Assembly: GCA_026686845.1 (NCBI GenBank)
Contig: JAIVEN010000010.1
Span: forward strand, 32,958,001 to 33,022,000
Direction: 5' to 3'
DNA: 64,000 nucleotides
Origin: Adenanthera pavonina
Taxonomy: Eukaryota > Streptophyta > Magnoliopsida > Fabales > Fabaceae
This document shows, piece after piece, positions 24,712-35,967 of this stretch; the first letter of the stretch is position 1, and each line of letters opens with the position of its first letter. The notes below the pieces were generated by a model, which saw nothing but the letters and a program-made list of their open reading frames with translations, searched no databases and was not told the DNA's origin. The translations under genes were made by a program, and so were the position numbers.

Positions 24712-27165
24712 TAGTTCCATTCTCATGATAAAATTAGCTTCATGTTGATTTTATTATAAACCTCTTCCTTAGACTCCGGAGGATACAATAATGGGCTTAA
24801 TGTCATGGGTCCACTTTTTTTTTAATCACATCAATAAGTTTAATGATATGTTTGGCCCAAAAAAACGTTTAATGATATATTAGTTCTAACATTTGTGTTA
24901 CCTACATTTTTCTGCTACACGATGTGGAGAGGAATGTTTTATTTAGTTATAAAATTAAGATATTGAATTCAACTCTTACATAACTTAAACAAAGTTAATT
25001 TTAAGAAGCGGGGCTAATTAGTTCATTTAAACAAATTCAGCAAAAGTATATCTCTTGCTATATTATAATTTATTCTAACAAATAAAAAAGGAAAGAAAAA
25101 GATCTAGCTCATCCTACTTGATTATATACATTGATATCAATATTAAATTATTAATTTTAAATTAAATATAAAAATATAGAAATTCACATTATTTATAAGT
25201 TCTGAATAAATATGACTTCTTTTAAGTTCTATGAAAAATACTTGAGCCTCATTCTAATTGTATAATTTTTTTTATAAGAAAAGAAAAAGCTCAGTTACAT
25301 CTAATTTGTATAATTTATTATAGTAAAATTAGTCTTGTCTCTTGCTGTTATTAATTTACATCATTTAAAATTAAAATAAACATACAGGCTTCAAATTAAA
25401 TAAAAGCATGTTTTAGTGAAAAACTTTACATTTCGGTCCAATGGGGAAATTATTCTGAGCGTGCGTGGATCATGCAAGAAAACCTCAAGAATTCACGGCA
25501 CCCTTTTCTTTTTTCTTTGTTATTTGTCAACGTAAACGGCACCTTCTTTTTTCCTGTTTTTTTTTTTTAAATTTTATTTTGCCATGACATAAACGGCAAT
25601 TCTAAATAAACAGTACAAGGTGTCGTCTCATCATTGGACAGCAGTTTCAACTGTCAACCAGTCCCAAGAGGTTTTTTTTTTTTTTGGCCTTTTTGGAACG
25701 TAAGGGGACCCCGACAGTTACAGTATCACACTAGTGATATTTATATAGCAGGGGATGTGGTTTTTTATCTGTAAAAAGAAAAATCTTATATTATAAAATT
25801 TATTATTTTTTTTATTGTTTACTCAATTTATCTTCTCGTTTTATTTTTGTTTGTTATATATAGGAAATGAATCTTCTCAGTGATTTTTCTTTTTAACCCG
25901 ACGCAATCAAAATCCGTGAAAAATTATACTTGATGATTATATGTTTTTTTGATGATTATATACTTAAAATACCGTATCAATATTTGAAATTACTTACAGA
26001 TTAATAGATCCAAAGTTTTTAATGCCATAATTAAACTTTGATATTAATTAACGAAAGAAAGACACATGTCAAGTAGATTGTTGACTACTTCTATAGTTGG
26101 TCACTATTGTGAATTTGAGACTCAAGACAGTCATCCCATGGAATGAGAGAGTGAGAGAGAATTTTTATAATTATTTTCTTTGACATATGCGAGTTAATTA
26201 TAGAAACTCATTAGTAGGTCTTATAATTCAAAGAACACTTACAGAAATATTTTTAGATTAATTAATAAATATTGATCTAATTAACAATGATACTACTCAT
26301 TTTATAATAGTGTGGATTTAAATTTCACCTTCTATATAAGGATTTTGTTGATGGATAATTTATAAATATCTCTGTAAATATTTTTTGAGCTTTGAAACTT
26401 ATCATAACCTTGATGTGTCCAACTCTCATTCTTATATGAAGTATGAGTCACGTCTTTATCAATTAGAATCTTTATAGTTTTTTAAGTGGGAGGACACACA
26501 TAATTTTATCATAATATGATGAATTAATTAATTAATTAATAACATATATAATTCTACCAAATTAAGAATACCCGATAGTGCAATTATTTACACAATAAAT
26601 GAAGGTAGCTAGGGTGTTGAGCAACTATAAATAGAGACATTTTGTGCTGTTTCCATTTCGTCACAATAACTCATCGTTCCATTTATTCATTCTTACAAAT
26701 TCACACTACCACATACGTTTCCTCTGCTACACGGCTTCATCAATTGGACTGTGTCTGGTTCTGTTTCTCTGCTCCCACTTCATTCATCCATCATTGAGTA
26801 AACATCCTCTCTAGCCAATCAAATGTTAGTCCAAATGATAAGAATCGGTCTCATATCCGGTAGAGATAAGCATTTGATTTCTGCTGTTCATGTGAAGACC
26901 TCGGTACAAGTACTTTTGTATAGATTTTAAAGTGAGTCGTGAGGTTGAAATGAGAATGAGTGCAAGTGGTGATGAGATTGCGGTGCGCGAAGGACTTATT
27001 TTATATTATATATATAATTATCTATTATTAAATATTCAAGTAATGTTAGATAAATAAATATATATATTTAGAAGACGTATAATGATATTAAGAGAAAGTA
27101 TCAAATTTATTAATTCATCGTTGAACAATAATTTGGGTCATGTTTTTTATTTTCTCTGAGATTTA

Positions 27166-27328
27166 GTCGCATAGTACTATTGGTCGAAACCAGGGTATCC
27201 ACCGGCTGGCCTGGAGATTTAAGGCTGTTTCATACCCAAAGTCAGGATTCGAACTCCTGACATTTGGTTAAGGATGGATGAGTCCCTTCCACTCAACCAC
27301 ACCCCCCGGGTTGTCGCATAGTACTATT
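27166..27328 (-). mobile_element. tRNA-derived SINE with 16-bp target duplication
   Basis: The 131-bp body (27182-27312) is flanked by perfect 16-bp direct repeats (27166-27181 and 27313-27328; GTCGCATAGTACTATT). On the minus strand it carries an A-box-like TGTGGTTGAGTGG and a B-box-like AGTTCGAATCCTG. It ends in GGTTTCGACC. It is more GC-rich than its surroundings. The intact target duplication points to a fairly recent insertion. Confidence 0.88.
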
Positions 27329-27396
27329 ATATTATTTGTTATTAGTTATCTGAATCTTTGTGAATTGATTCTCAGTCATCTAGTGTGATTAGATAG

Positions 27397-28035
27397 GAAA
27401 TTTAATCCCTTATGAGCAAAAATAAGTGATTATTTTATTAGTAGCCAAACACTTTCCGAATCAAAATAATCATTTATAGCCATTTAAGTGATTATTTCCA
27501 TAAGCTACTTTTTCTAACTTATGATAATCAATTATTCTCTCATGATCACTTATTTCACTTTTTCTTTTCATTATTCACTCAATAATCACTTAAACTCCAA
27601 TATCTAAACATATTTCTTTTCTCAAAATCATTTATGGGTTAAAAATATCCAAACACAATTCACTTTTAACATAATCACTTATTCTCATAATCTATTATGA
27701 ATAATCACTTATTCTCATAATCACTTATACATAATTTAATCCAAACACATCCTGCCTATTTGGAGAAAAGTAATTATGCTGCCAGTATCCAAATGCAACC
27801 CAAATCAAAATAATCACTTATGGTCATTTAAGTGATTATTTCCATAAGCTACTTTTTTCAGCCTATATATAATAATCACTTATTTTACTTTTTCTTCTTA
27901 TTATCCATCTAATAATCACTTAAACCCCAATATCCAAACACATTTCCTTTCTCAAAATCACTTATGAGTTAAAAATATCCAAACACAATTCACTTTTGAC
28001 ATAATCACTTATTCTCATAATCTATTATTTTTTAC
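27397..28035. mobile_element. MITE cluster with internal tandem copy
   Basis: AATAATCACTTA and its inverse AAGTGATTAT recur many times. A ~225-bp block starting TCAAAATAATCA at 27461 repeats at 27804 (offset 343 bp). It includes TTTCCATAAGCTACTTTTT and AAAAATATCCAAACACAATT. The ends AATTTAATCC(C/A) and CCAAACACATCC resemble hAT MITE termini. It looks like one element inserted next to, or duplicated within, another. Confidence 0.6.
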
Positions 28036-29701
28036 AAGGTAATTTACACTCTTCTTCATACATATATAACTCAGAAAAATCTAAACTTGGGTTGGGATCA
28101 AAGCCTGCATTCACAAGAATTCGAAGACCTAAATTTTGATTTAAATCCTCTCTTCACTTTCACTGTTTGTTTATTTTTAATTTTTATTATTATAAGAAAA
28201 AATTATTTTTAGTTTTTATTCTTATAAGAAAAAAAGTAAGTTTAGTGTGCTTTATCAATTTATATTTGACGCTTCAAGACTTGCTATGTATTTCAGCTCA
28301 CCTTGAAGTGTGAAACCTTTTTAATGAATGAATACAAGATAAAAAATTAATATTAAGATATATTATTTATAAGTTATGAATAAAACAAATTATTTCAAAT
28401 TTTATACAATATTTAGAAAAATACATGCATAATTTAAAACAAAAAAAATTAGATTTGGTGTAATTAATAAAATTTATATGAAGTATGAAGCACATTACAT
28501 AGATGCACATTCTTAAATATGGATAGGAAATGATCAAATCAATATAATTAATAAAATTCATATCAAGCAGTATTATTAAAGAGTAAATTAGTTATTTGGA
28601 TTTGGTGAACTACATGGAGCTCACATTTATTTTAAATTAATTTTGCAAATAAAAAATAAATCTGTATTTTCAAATTTTATTTAAATAATATAGGTGTGCC
28701 AAAAATAAAATATTGCAGTGAATTCGCAGACAATGAATGTTGTCTTCATTTCATTTCTTAGGCTTAGGGCCATATTTTGTAACTAAACAAGTTCTATAGC
28801 ATCATGTGATAAATACTTCAATTTGATGCTAAAAAAAATACTTCAATTTAATTTTTTTTACCAATCTAATATTTAATATTATTAATTAATCTATATTCAA
28901 GCATTGCTGATTTTAAATATAATAACTCTTCTAATATAATTTTTTTTATTTATAAAATTTAAACTTTAGATTTCATTTAAGAGGAATTGAGTCTCTTCTA
29001 CTTAACCTAAATATCTTCAGTACTTCAATGGTAATTATAATTTCATATGAAAATTTTAATTTTTTTAAAATATTTAAATATCTCTAATTTATTCTATTGG
29101 TCTTTGAATTTTATTTTATTTTTTCATAAATGAATAAATGATATATCACCCTAACCCATGCTATTTATATAATTCAGGTTGACTAAAAATTAATTTTACA
29201 CATTTTAAATAATCTATATTCTCATTTTTTTTTCTTTTCCTCTTCTTCTCAAATAAGCATGTTATTTATTTTCAATCAACATTCGTATGTTGACAAAAAA
29301 AAACATTCTTATCATTTACTTATTATTTTATTTTGCAATTTTTTCCACAATTTTATTTTGCATAGATTTTCTTATTCATTCACATTTTTTTAATGTGAAA
29401 TTAATCTAATTAAGAAATATAAAGAAAATGGGCGTTTAAGTAAACTTTTCTTATTTTATATTTATATTTCTTTACAATTGACATGATAAATTTCAAAACC
29501 AAATTTTAGGATTGAAATTCACATGAGCCATTCTTGAATCGCTATTGATAGCAGTATAATCTTTCTGGCCATGCTTTTAATAGTATAATCAAGGAAAAAA
29601 TTTAGGTACTTATAATTTCTTATACTTGATTTTTTTTAATCAAATCAAAATAAATAAATAAAAAATTAAATGACTAATTTTCCTTGGAGGCTTTTAAGCC
29701 T

Positions 29702-30315
29702 AAGATATTAAAAATTGGATCGGTTATTGAATTGATTAAAATATTTGTTTAAAGTTCAATGGTTGAATTGGAGTCAAACAGATTGTGAATAAATTGATAT
29801 ATTTTAAATAATATAAATAAAAATATAAAAGATATTTATTTATGATCATAAAACTAATATTCAATCTGAAAAGTAAATTTAATAATTTTTTATATTATAT
29901 ATAAAATTAAAAATATTATTAATAAGTTTTAGAATTTAATATTAAATTCTAAAAAATTTAATATTTATTTATAATTATATTTTGAATTAAAAATAGTCAA
30001 TTTATATTCTATTTTCATATTATTTGTTAAGTAAATTTATTACTATTAATAATTATATATCATAATAATACTTATATAATATTATAATATAGAAATAAAC
30101 AAATTTATAAAAAAATAATGCTATTTAGTATTAAAAATAATATTATTTTATCTTAAAAATATTTAAAAATAAAAAATAAAAGTCAGACCAATTCAAATCG
30201 GTTTTATATTAGTTCTGAAATTGTCTGATCTCTATCTATAACTGGACTGAACCTGTCACTGATTCTCAGTTAAATAAGTCAAACCGACCAGTCCGATGTG
30301 GTTTTTTATTCCTTG
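29702..30315 (+). mobile_element. Dispersed ~0.6-kb AT-rich element, copy 2
   Basis: This is the same element as 17633-18275, in direct orientation 12 kb away. It is diverged by substitutions and small indels. It ends in a region with TTCAAATCGGTTTTATA. It has no coding capacity. Confidence 0.7.
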
Positions 30316-31107
30316 CTTAAATCCAACATAAGTGAGAAGTAAGTGTGTGTAAATATATAAATTAGAAGATAGGAGTTTTGTTTTTGTACTGTAATCGACA
30401 TGAGGTAGTTTTATTTAGTCCCAGTCCAGAGCTGACTAATACTAACCATGAACTTAAATATTCAATATAAAAATACAACTGGTATGTAAAAAATCTACTA
30501 ATTTTAATTTAATTAAAAAATACATTATTAATTATTAAATTTAAAATATATAATTTTAAGTTTTTTTGGTAAAAATATATTATTTTTGATCAATATTATA
30601 AGAAATTTTTTATGATAATTTTTTTTAAATATAAAATATTTAATATTTTTGTTCCTATTTTATTCTATTTTTAATTCTTCTCCACTTTTCATTTATAATA
30701 TTATAATAATAGTAAAATAAAACATGTCATAAGAATAAAATAAGAAGCATTAGTCATTTTTTAATTAATTTAGGATGAAAATAACTTTCTTTAACGTGAT
30801 TGTAATTAATGCAAAACGCAAATATGTATAAGATGTGCAATTTCACACAAACATGTGGCGCCCACTCAATGACCAATAATTTGATCACTCTCCATGTTCT
30901 CGTCCGTATTGCAGCTGTCACACAATTGTCTCCTTCCTACGTCCACCTTCCTTCTTCACCATCACTGCCTTCCCTTCTACGCATTCCCCTCACATTTTCC
31001 TAAAACCCTAATTACAACCAGCGACCCTTGCTATTCAAATTATCAGTCACACCATCAAATTTCAATGCGTTGACGACCCAATTTCACAAAAACAACCAAA
31101 AGGAAAA

Positions 31108-31629
31108 ATGCTTTCCTCCCCTTGCGTTTGGCTTTTGCTGTTTTCGTATCTCTCGGTTATCTCCACAATCACAGCAACCTCTGCATCCCGTTCGAGCTCC
31201 GATGAATCTTCTATCTATGAAATTCTTGACTCCCACGGACTCCCCAAGGGTCTGCTTCCTAAGGGTGTGAAGGACTTCGAGATCGATGAGGAGGGTCGAT
31301 TCTGGGTGCATTTGGATCAAGCTTGTAATGCCCAGTTTGAGAACGAATTGCATTTTGAACGAAACGTTACGGGCAATTTGAGTTATGGGCAGATCGGGGC
31401 GTTATCGGGAATATCGGCTCAGGATCTGTTTCTTTGGTTCCCTGTGAAAGGTATTCGTGTGGATGTACCAAGTTCTGGGTTGATTTATTTTGATGTAGGC
31501 GTTGTTCGCAAGCAATTCTCTCTGTCTCTGTTCGAGACTCCACGGGATTGTGTGGCAGTGCGGTCTGAGGACGTAGTTGGTTTTCACGATGGGAAATTCA
31601 TGGCTGAAACTGTTTCCAAGGTTTGGTGA
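31108..31629 (+). CDS. DUF538 family protein, secreted
   Basis: An open frame of 173 residues is preceded by a 5' leader. An N-terminal hydrophobic signal (about residues 5-24) is followed by a DUF538 domain, a small plant-specific family of unsettled function. Visible family blocks are IYEILDSHGLPKGLLPKGV, FWVHLDQACNAQFE, ITAT near the signal end, LSGISAQDLFLWFPVKGIRVD, GLIYFDVGVV and FETPRDC. The frame ends KVW-stop soon after a possible splice donor (AAG/GTTTGG at 31621). If that donor is used, a phase-0 second exon at 33569-33631 would replace the last two residues with 20 others (191 residues in all). DUF538 proteins have been proposed to bind lipids or take part in stress responses; this is not shown here. 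Confidence 0.88.
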   Translation: MLSSPCVWLLLFSYLSVISTITATSASRSSSDESSIYEILDSHGLPKGLLPKGVKDFEIDEEGRFWVHLDQACNAQFENELHFERNVTGNLSYGQIGALSGISAQDLFLWFPVKGIRVDVPSSGLIYFDVGVVRKQFSLSLFETPRDCVAVRSEDVVGFHDGKFMAETVSKVW

Positions 31630-31674
31630 ATCAATCTGTTTATTTCATTACTTTGTTTCATGTTTGATTTTCAT

Positions 31675-32158
31675 TTATGGTATGTTTGGATGAAGTAGGG
31701 AAAGGGAGGGAAGGGATTTTAATGAAGTGAAAGGGAGGAGAGGGAAAAGAAGAGATTTTAATTTTATCTCGTTTGGAAAGAAAAGAAGGGATTTTAGTGA
31801 AAGGATTTTAATTTTACCTCGTTTGGGTTAGGAGGGGAAAGGAGGAAAAATAATTATAATTTGATTATTATACCCTTAATTTATTTAAGTTAATATAAGG
31901 ATAAGACTTACCAGTATATTGTGTGGATAAGTAATAAAAAAATGAAGGGTATTTTGGTTATTTTAAACTCAATAACATATTTTTTCCTCAAATTACCCCA
32001 ATTTGGGGAGAAAATATGTAAGAGGAGGGGAGAGAAAATTTTAATGACATTTTTCCCTCCCCTCCTGATTGTCAAATAAGGGAGAAAAAATTTTAATAAC
32101 ATTTTCCCTCCCCTTCCTTCCCCTTTTCCCCCTTTCCTCCCAACCAAACAAACCATTA
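31675..32158. mobile_element. MITE with TTA target duplication
   Basis: The element body is 31678-32155. Its termini are TGGTATGTTTGG and the reverse complement of CCAAACAAACCA (one mismatch). The direct repeat TTA sits on both sides. The arms are long and purine-rich (GGGAAAGGGAGGGAAGGG) and pyrimidine-rich (CCTCCCCTTCCTTCCCC), so they are inverted repeats. A 3-bp TTA duplication fits the PIF/Harbinger class, though the terminus is not the classical one. It lies just after the DUF538 frame. Confidence 0.8.
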
Positions 32159-33568
32159 ATTTACTGTGTATCTGAGAAGCACCGATCCATGCTGACGCGA
32201 ATATAATTTGAAGTTGTGTTGCAGCGTCTCTCCCAACAACCACACCACCCCAAACCCCCACACACCCCCGCCCCGCGGGATAGGGGATATTATGAATGAA
32301 GAACTGGGAAAAAAAACTGATCCAGTTATCAGTGTGGTTTAGTTTGGTGGAAGATCATGTTAATGACAACTATTCATTCATGTGTTCTGTTCCTTTTTCT
32401 TCCTTTGGTTCTTCAGTATGAATGTGTATCCTGAAGTGAGAAGTTAGTGCCCCTGAAGTATGGAGATAGAGAGGAAAAAAGGGAAATGGGTAAAAATAAA
32501 GGAAGTGGGTCTTAAATATACTCTTACTCTCATTTATGTCATTCTTTCTTTACTTCGGTTCATTGACACTTCACAAACTTCTTAGTTGAGGATCCGAATT
32601 AGTTTAGTAGAGGTACTTGAAACCATGGAATGTTTGTTTGAAAGGTTAACTATTCTAAACACACACATGGATTTGGAATGCAAAGAGAAATGGGATAAAA
32701 AATTATTTTATGGATTGAAAATGACTCTAGTGCCTCTCACTTTAGAAAGCTATTATAAGATATTCAAAGAAGACATGCCTTTGAAGAAGCGCAAATGTGG
32801 CTCTCTAGAATACATAAAATGTTGAATGGGTAATATGCCAAGGTCGAAGGAAGAAACGTAATTCCTGATGTAAAATGTAAATGAAAGAGGAGGAAGGGAA
32901 AAATTCTTGACATATGCTTAAATGAAAATGATCATATTCTCTCACTCTCATTTCTGTAATGTTTATTGTGTCATTATTATTGTTACTCAACAATGTCTAT
33001 CTCATTTTGACAATTACAGTTGAGTAATAATGATAAGAACAAAATAAACATTACAAGAAAGATATAGTGATGGATGGATTCCTTTGCCATACCAAAGGAG
33101 TTGTTACAGTTTTCACACCTTCATTGACACTCTTTTCGATTAATTTCATTTCAGCAGGTGTCAAGAATTTTTGCCGTACCTCTCCTTTCATTTACATGGG
33201 GAATTACATTTCATCCCTGGACGGTTGGACCTTAGGATACTGCTTATTTAACATTTTATTAACTATGAAGTAGAACTTCTATGCTTCTTCAAGGGCATAA
33301 CTTCTGCTTTAAATATGTTATGGCTCATGGGATAGGATTATTCATATGGCTTCTCTTTGGTGCTTAGCCCATAGTTTTTCCCAGGGAACCACTATATGCA
33401 AAGGGATTGCATAGGTTGTTTACACTAATTACATAATGACTTGTGGGATATTCTAAAATGCCATGGTTGCATTTAGGTTCCGAGTATTTTTATTCCATCC
33501 TGTTTTAATTTACTTGCTATGGTGAAAATAATTAGGCTAAAAATGTCATTATCTTGTGTCAAATGCAG
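32159..33568 (+). other. Spacer or intron downstream of DUF538
   Basis: No supported gene is seen. If the second DUF538 exon is real, this is the rest of its intron. 33279-33535 matches 39552-39805 in the SAG12-like array. Confidence 0.45.
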
Positions 33569-33631
33569 GGTCAGTCTTTAAAACTTGGATATCGGCTTGA
33601 GCAGGAAAATATTGGAAGGGATGTACTGTAA
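33569..33631 (+). CDS. Candidate second coding exon of DUF538 gene
   Basis: The acceptor TCAAATGCAG precedes 20 in-frame codons (GQSLKLGYRLEQ...) and a stop codon. The phase matches the donor after residue 171 of the DUF538 frame. The short length and the weak donor make it uncertain. It could instead be part of the 3' UTR. Confidence 0.4.
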   Translation, partial: GQSLKLGYRLEQENIGRDVL

Positions 33632-35376
33632 ATGATGCCAGTGAAGGTACTAACAGTTGTGCTATGCCTCACATGGTTTTCCAATTAGGCTGTATATATG
33701 TTGTTGGTGAGTATAAATTGACATTTTCCATTTTTCTTGTGTTATCCTCCATATGTTGCGGAGCTAGTGCGGTAGAGGCACCTCCTGCATTTCAGTGATT
33801 AATCGATTGAGAGGATACTAGGAAAAAGCAATGACAAGATAACTTCCAAGAATCGGTTGTCTCCTGAAGTTGATGAGGCTAGATGGGAGCATTGGTTGTG
33901 ATGCATTCAGGTGACAAGTCTGAAGATTTATGTCAAAAGTTATTGTATGTATGATATGTATTGGAGTGTTTTAAAGAGTCAATTTTGTAATAGAACTTTG
34001 TAATAAATAGAATCATATAGACTTTTGATATATAGATTCCTGTAGAAAATTTTGCATTCCTTTATCAAGAATTATATTTACCTGGTCTTTGCAGGTCCTT
34101 TTGCCATCCATAGGTTTGACAATGAGTCATCAACGCCAGTAATTCTTTTGCCATTCCATGTTTTCTGGCCTTTTGCTATTCATTAGTATTTAGTGGTGTT
34201 ATACCATTTCTTAATGACAGTTGAAGTTTGACTAGTTTCTGGTTATGCAAATTCAATGAGTTATTTATAGTCTGATCTAATAGGCAAGCACCAGCTCCTT
34301 CTGTGAGGAACTCAAGATTTTTTTGTGAAAACTTCTCCTGATCAGCTGTGTTCATGAAGGACTCGACTACAGACAGAAGATTATATTTGTAGTCTGATCT
34401 AATAGTCTTGTGCATATCTCGGATCTGATGTGTAACTGAGCAAATCTGACAGTTCCTTGGAATAGTTTTGGATCATGTTTATCATGAGGTGAATGAATGT
34501 GCAAACTGGTTCACATGATTGGCTTATAGTCTTGATATTAACTTTTTGTTAATGATTCGCCCTTAGGATTTTAGAGTTTAAGTGAAGTAACTAGTAGGTT
34601 GTACTGTAACATCCTTCAATGAAAAGAAAGTGTGTGAGCTTCCAGCATTGTTAAAAGCTTCGATTCTTTCCACATTCTGCTTGAATATCATGTAATGCAT
34701 CTCGCTCTCATTGCAATTCTAGTCTTGGCACACTTTTAGCATACGGAGCGACTGTGGGATGTGGCTTGATTTGCCCTCAATCCTATATGAAGATCAAAGT
34801 CAATGTCAGGCAATAGAACTGATATCTGCAAGCAATGGATATAAATCGTGGAGATGATCAATTGCACTGCTAATTGAAATTACCCGAAAGTGTGTCCTTT
34901 AAGTCAATCGTTGGGGTTCAGAGTGCTGCATTATGCAAGACTGCGCATTTTCTGTTTTTGTTTCTCTGTTTGCTTTTGTTTTTTTCTGTTTGTTCTTTTT
35001 TATCTAAAATCTCAATCAAATGAGGATAGGGTGCACCCTAGGCGGTGGTAAAAATACCGTATGATAGAACATGCTGCTATAAAGAAGTTAGAATAATGTT
35101 TAACATTAGTTTTGTTAGTTGGATGGTTGTTATTATTATTATAACCAACAATTCAATTGGTTAGAAACTCTTAGGTTCCGGACTTAATTACAAACAAAGT
35201 AAAACAATGCCATATGATGATTAAGCAATTTGACAAGGACAGCAACCAAATTACTTGACATTCTTAAAATCACCCAAATTGTTATACACAACAAATTGCA
35301 AACAATGTACATGCATAGAACTAACAAATCAAGATTGAAGTTCTATATAACTTTGATGTACTTTTGGGCATTGTAG
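33632..35376. other. Spacer between DUF538 and the protease array
   Basis: It should hold the DUF538 3' end. From about 34940 it matches the start of the protease repeat units (TTTGTTCTTTTT...ATCTAAAA, then a block ending in TAGAATAATG). No independent gene was recognised. The minus-strand frame at 34176-34415 has no family features. Confidence 0.45.
34002..34007 (+). promoter_or_regulatory. Possible poly(A) signal downstream of DUF538
   Basis: AATAAA in a T-rich setting, about 370 nt after the candidate second stop. It is called by motif only. Confidence 0.35.
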
Positions 35377-35967
35377 GATGTTGCTGGACATTTTCTGCTG
35401 TGGCAGCAACAGAAGGAATCACTAGGTTGAGCACCGGGAAATTGATCTCTTTGTCAGAGTAAGGGCTAGTCGATTGCGACATGCATGGGTGTGGACCAAG
35501 GTTGTGAAGGAGGTCTGATGGACGATGCCTTCAAATTTATCATACAAAATCATGGCATAACCTCAGAAGCCAACTACCCTTACAAGGGTGTTGATGGAAC
35601 CTGCAATGCCAATGAAGAAGCCAATCATGCAGCGACCATTAAGGGGTATGAGGATGTCCCAGCCAATAGCGAGCAGGCACTACAAAAAGCAGTGGCTAAC
35701 CAACCAGTTTCAGTGGCCATAGATGCAAGTGGATCTGATTTTTAGCTTTACTCAAGTGGCATTTTCACAGGTTCTTGTGGCACTGAGTTGGATCACGGTG
35801 TCACTGCTGTCGGTTATGGTGTCAGTGATGGAACTGAATATTGGTTAGTGAAAAACTCGCGGGGAACAGAGTGGGGTGAAGAAGGATACATCAGAATGCA
35901 GAGAAATGTGAATGCTCAAGAAGGCCTTTGTGGCATAGCAATGCAAGCTTCTTATCCCACTGCATAA
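35377..35967 (+). pseudogene. SAG12-like cysteine protease pseudogene (exon 2 only)
   Basis: The sequence matches exon 2 of the two intact genes downstream at about 98% by eye. The promoter and exon 1 are missing. Damage seen: a CAA-to-TAA stop at 35460-35462 (in LSEQE), a 4-nt gain near 35481-35488 that shifts the frame, a CAG-to-TAG stop at 35743-35745 (in SDFQLY), and a Trp-to-Arg change in the NSWGTEWG block. Its upstream flank matches the upstream flank of the next unit and then jumps directly into intron sequence. That points to a ~1-kb internal deletion that removed exon 1. It is not expected to make a protease. Confidence 0.9.

Larger units (their letters stand above)
21329..26600. 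other. AT-rich, gene-poor spacer (left part)
   Basis: No supported gene is seen. It contains dispersed element B copy 1 (22344-22552), a direct pair of transposon-like repeats (23159-23783 and 24188-24711), and AT tracts. The minus-strand reading frame at 23832-24044 lies between those repeats and is not assigned. Confidence 0.5.
26601..31107. other. Repeat-rich spacer (right part) up to the DUF538 gene
   Basis: It holds a promoter-like stretch without a gene (26624-26820), a SINE with target duplication (27182-27312), a MITE cluster (27397-28035), the second ~0.6-kb element (29702-30315) and the DUF538 promoter (about 30830-31107). No coding sequence is supported. Confidence 0.5.

Noticed and set aside
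27182..27312. Possible tRNA gene (A and B boxes on the minus strand)
   Set aside because: It cannot fold as a full cloverleaf by eye, and it carries a non-tRNA 3' part and a 16-bp target duplication, so it is a SINE.
27397..28035. Repeated AATAATCACTTA units suggesting a CRISPR-like or regulatory array
   Set aside because: Spacing is irregular and the units occur as inverted arms of a MITE. CRISPR arrays are not expected in plant nuclear DNA.
28367..28561. 64-codon minus-strand frame
   Set aside because: Very AT-rich, Ile/Phe/Tyr-biased translation typical of random AT-rich spacer.
32586..32825. 79-codon plus-strand frame downstream of DUF538
   Set aside because: No recognisable domain and it lies in a probable intron. 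Random occurrence is likely.
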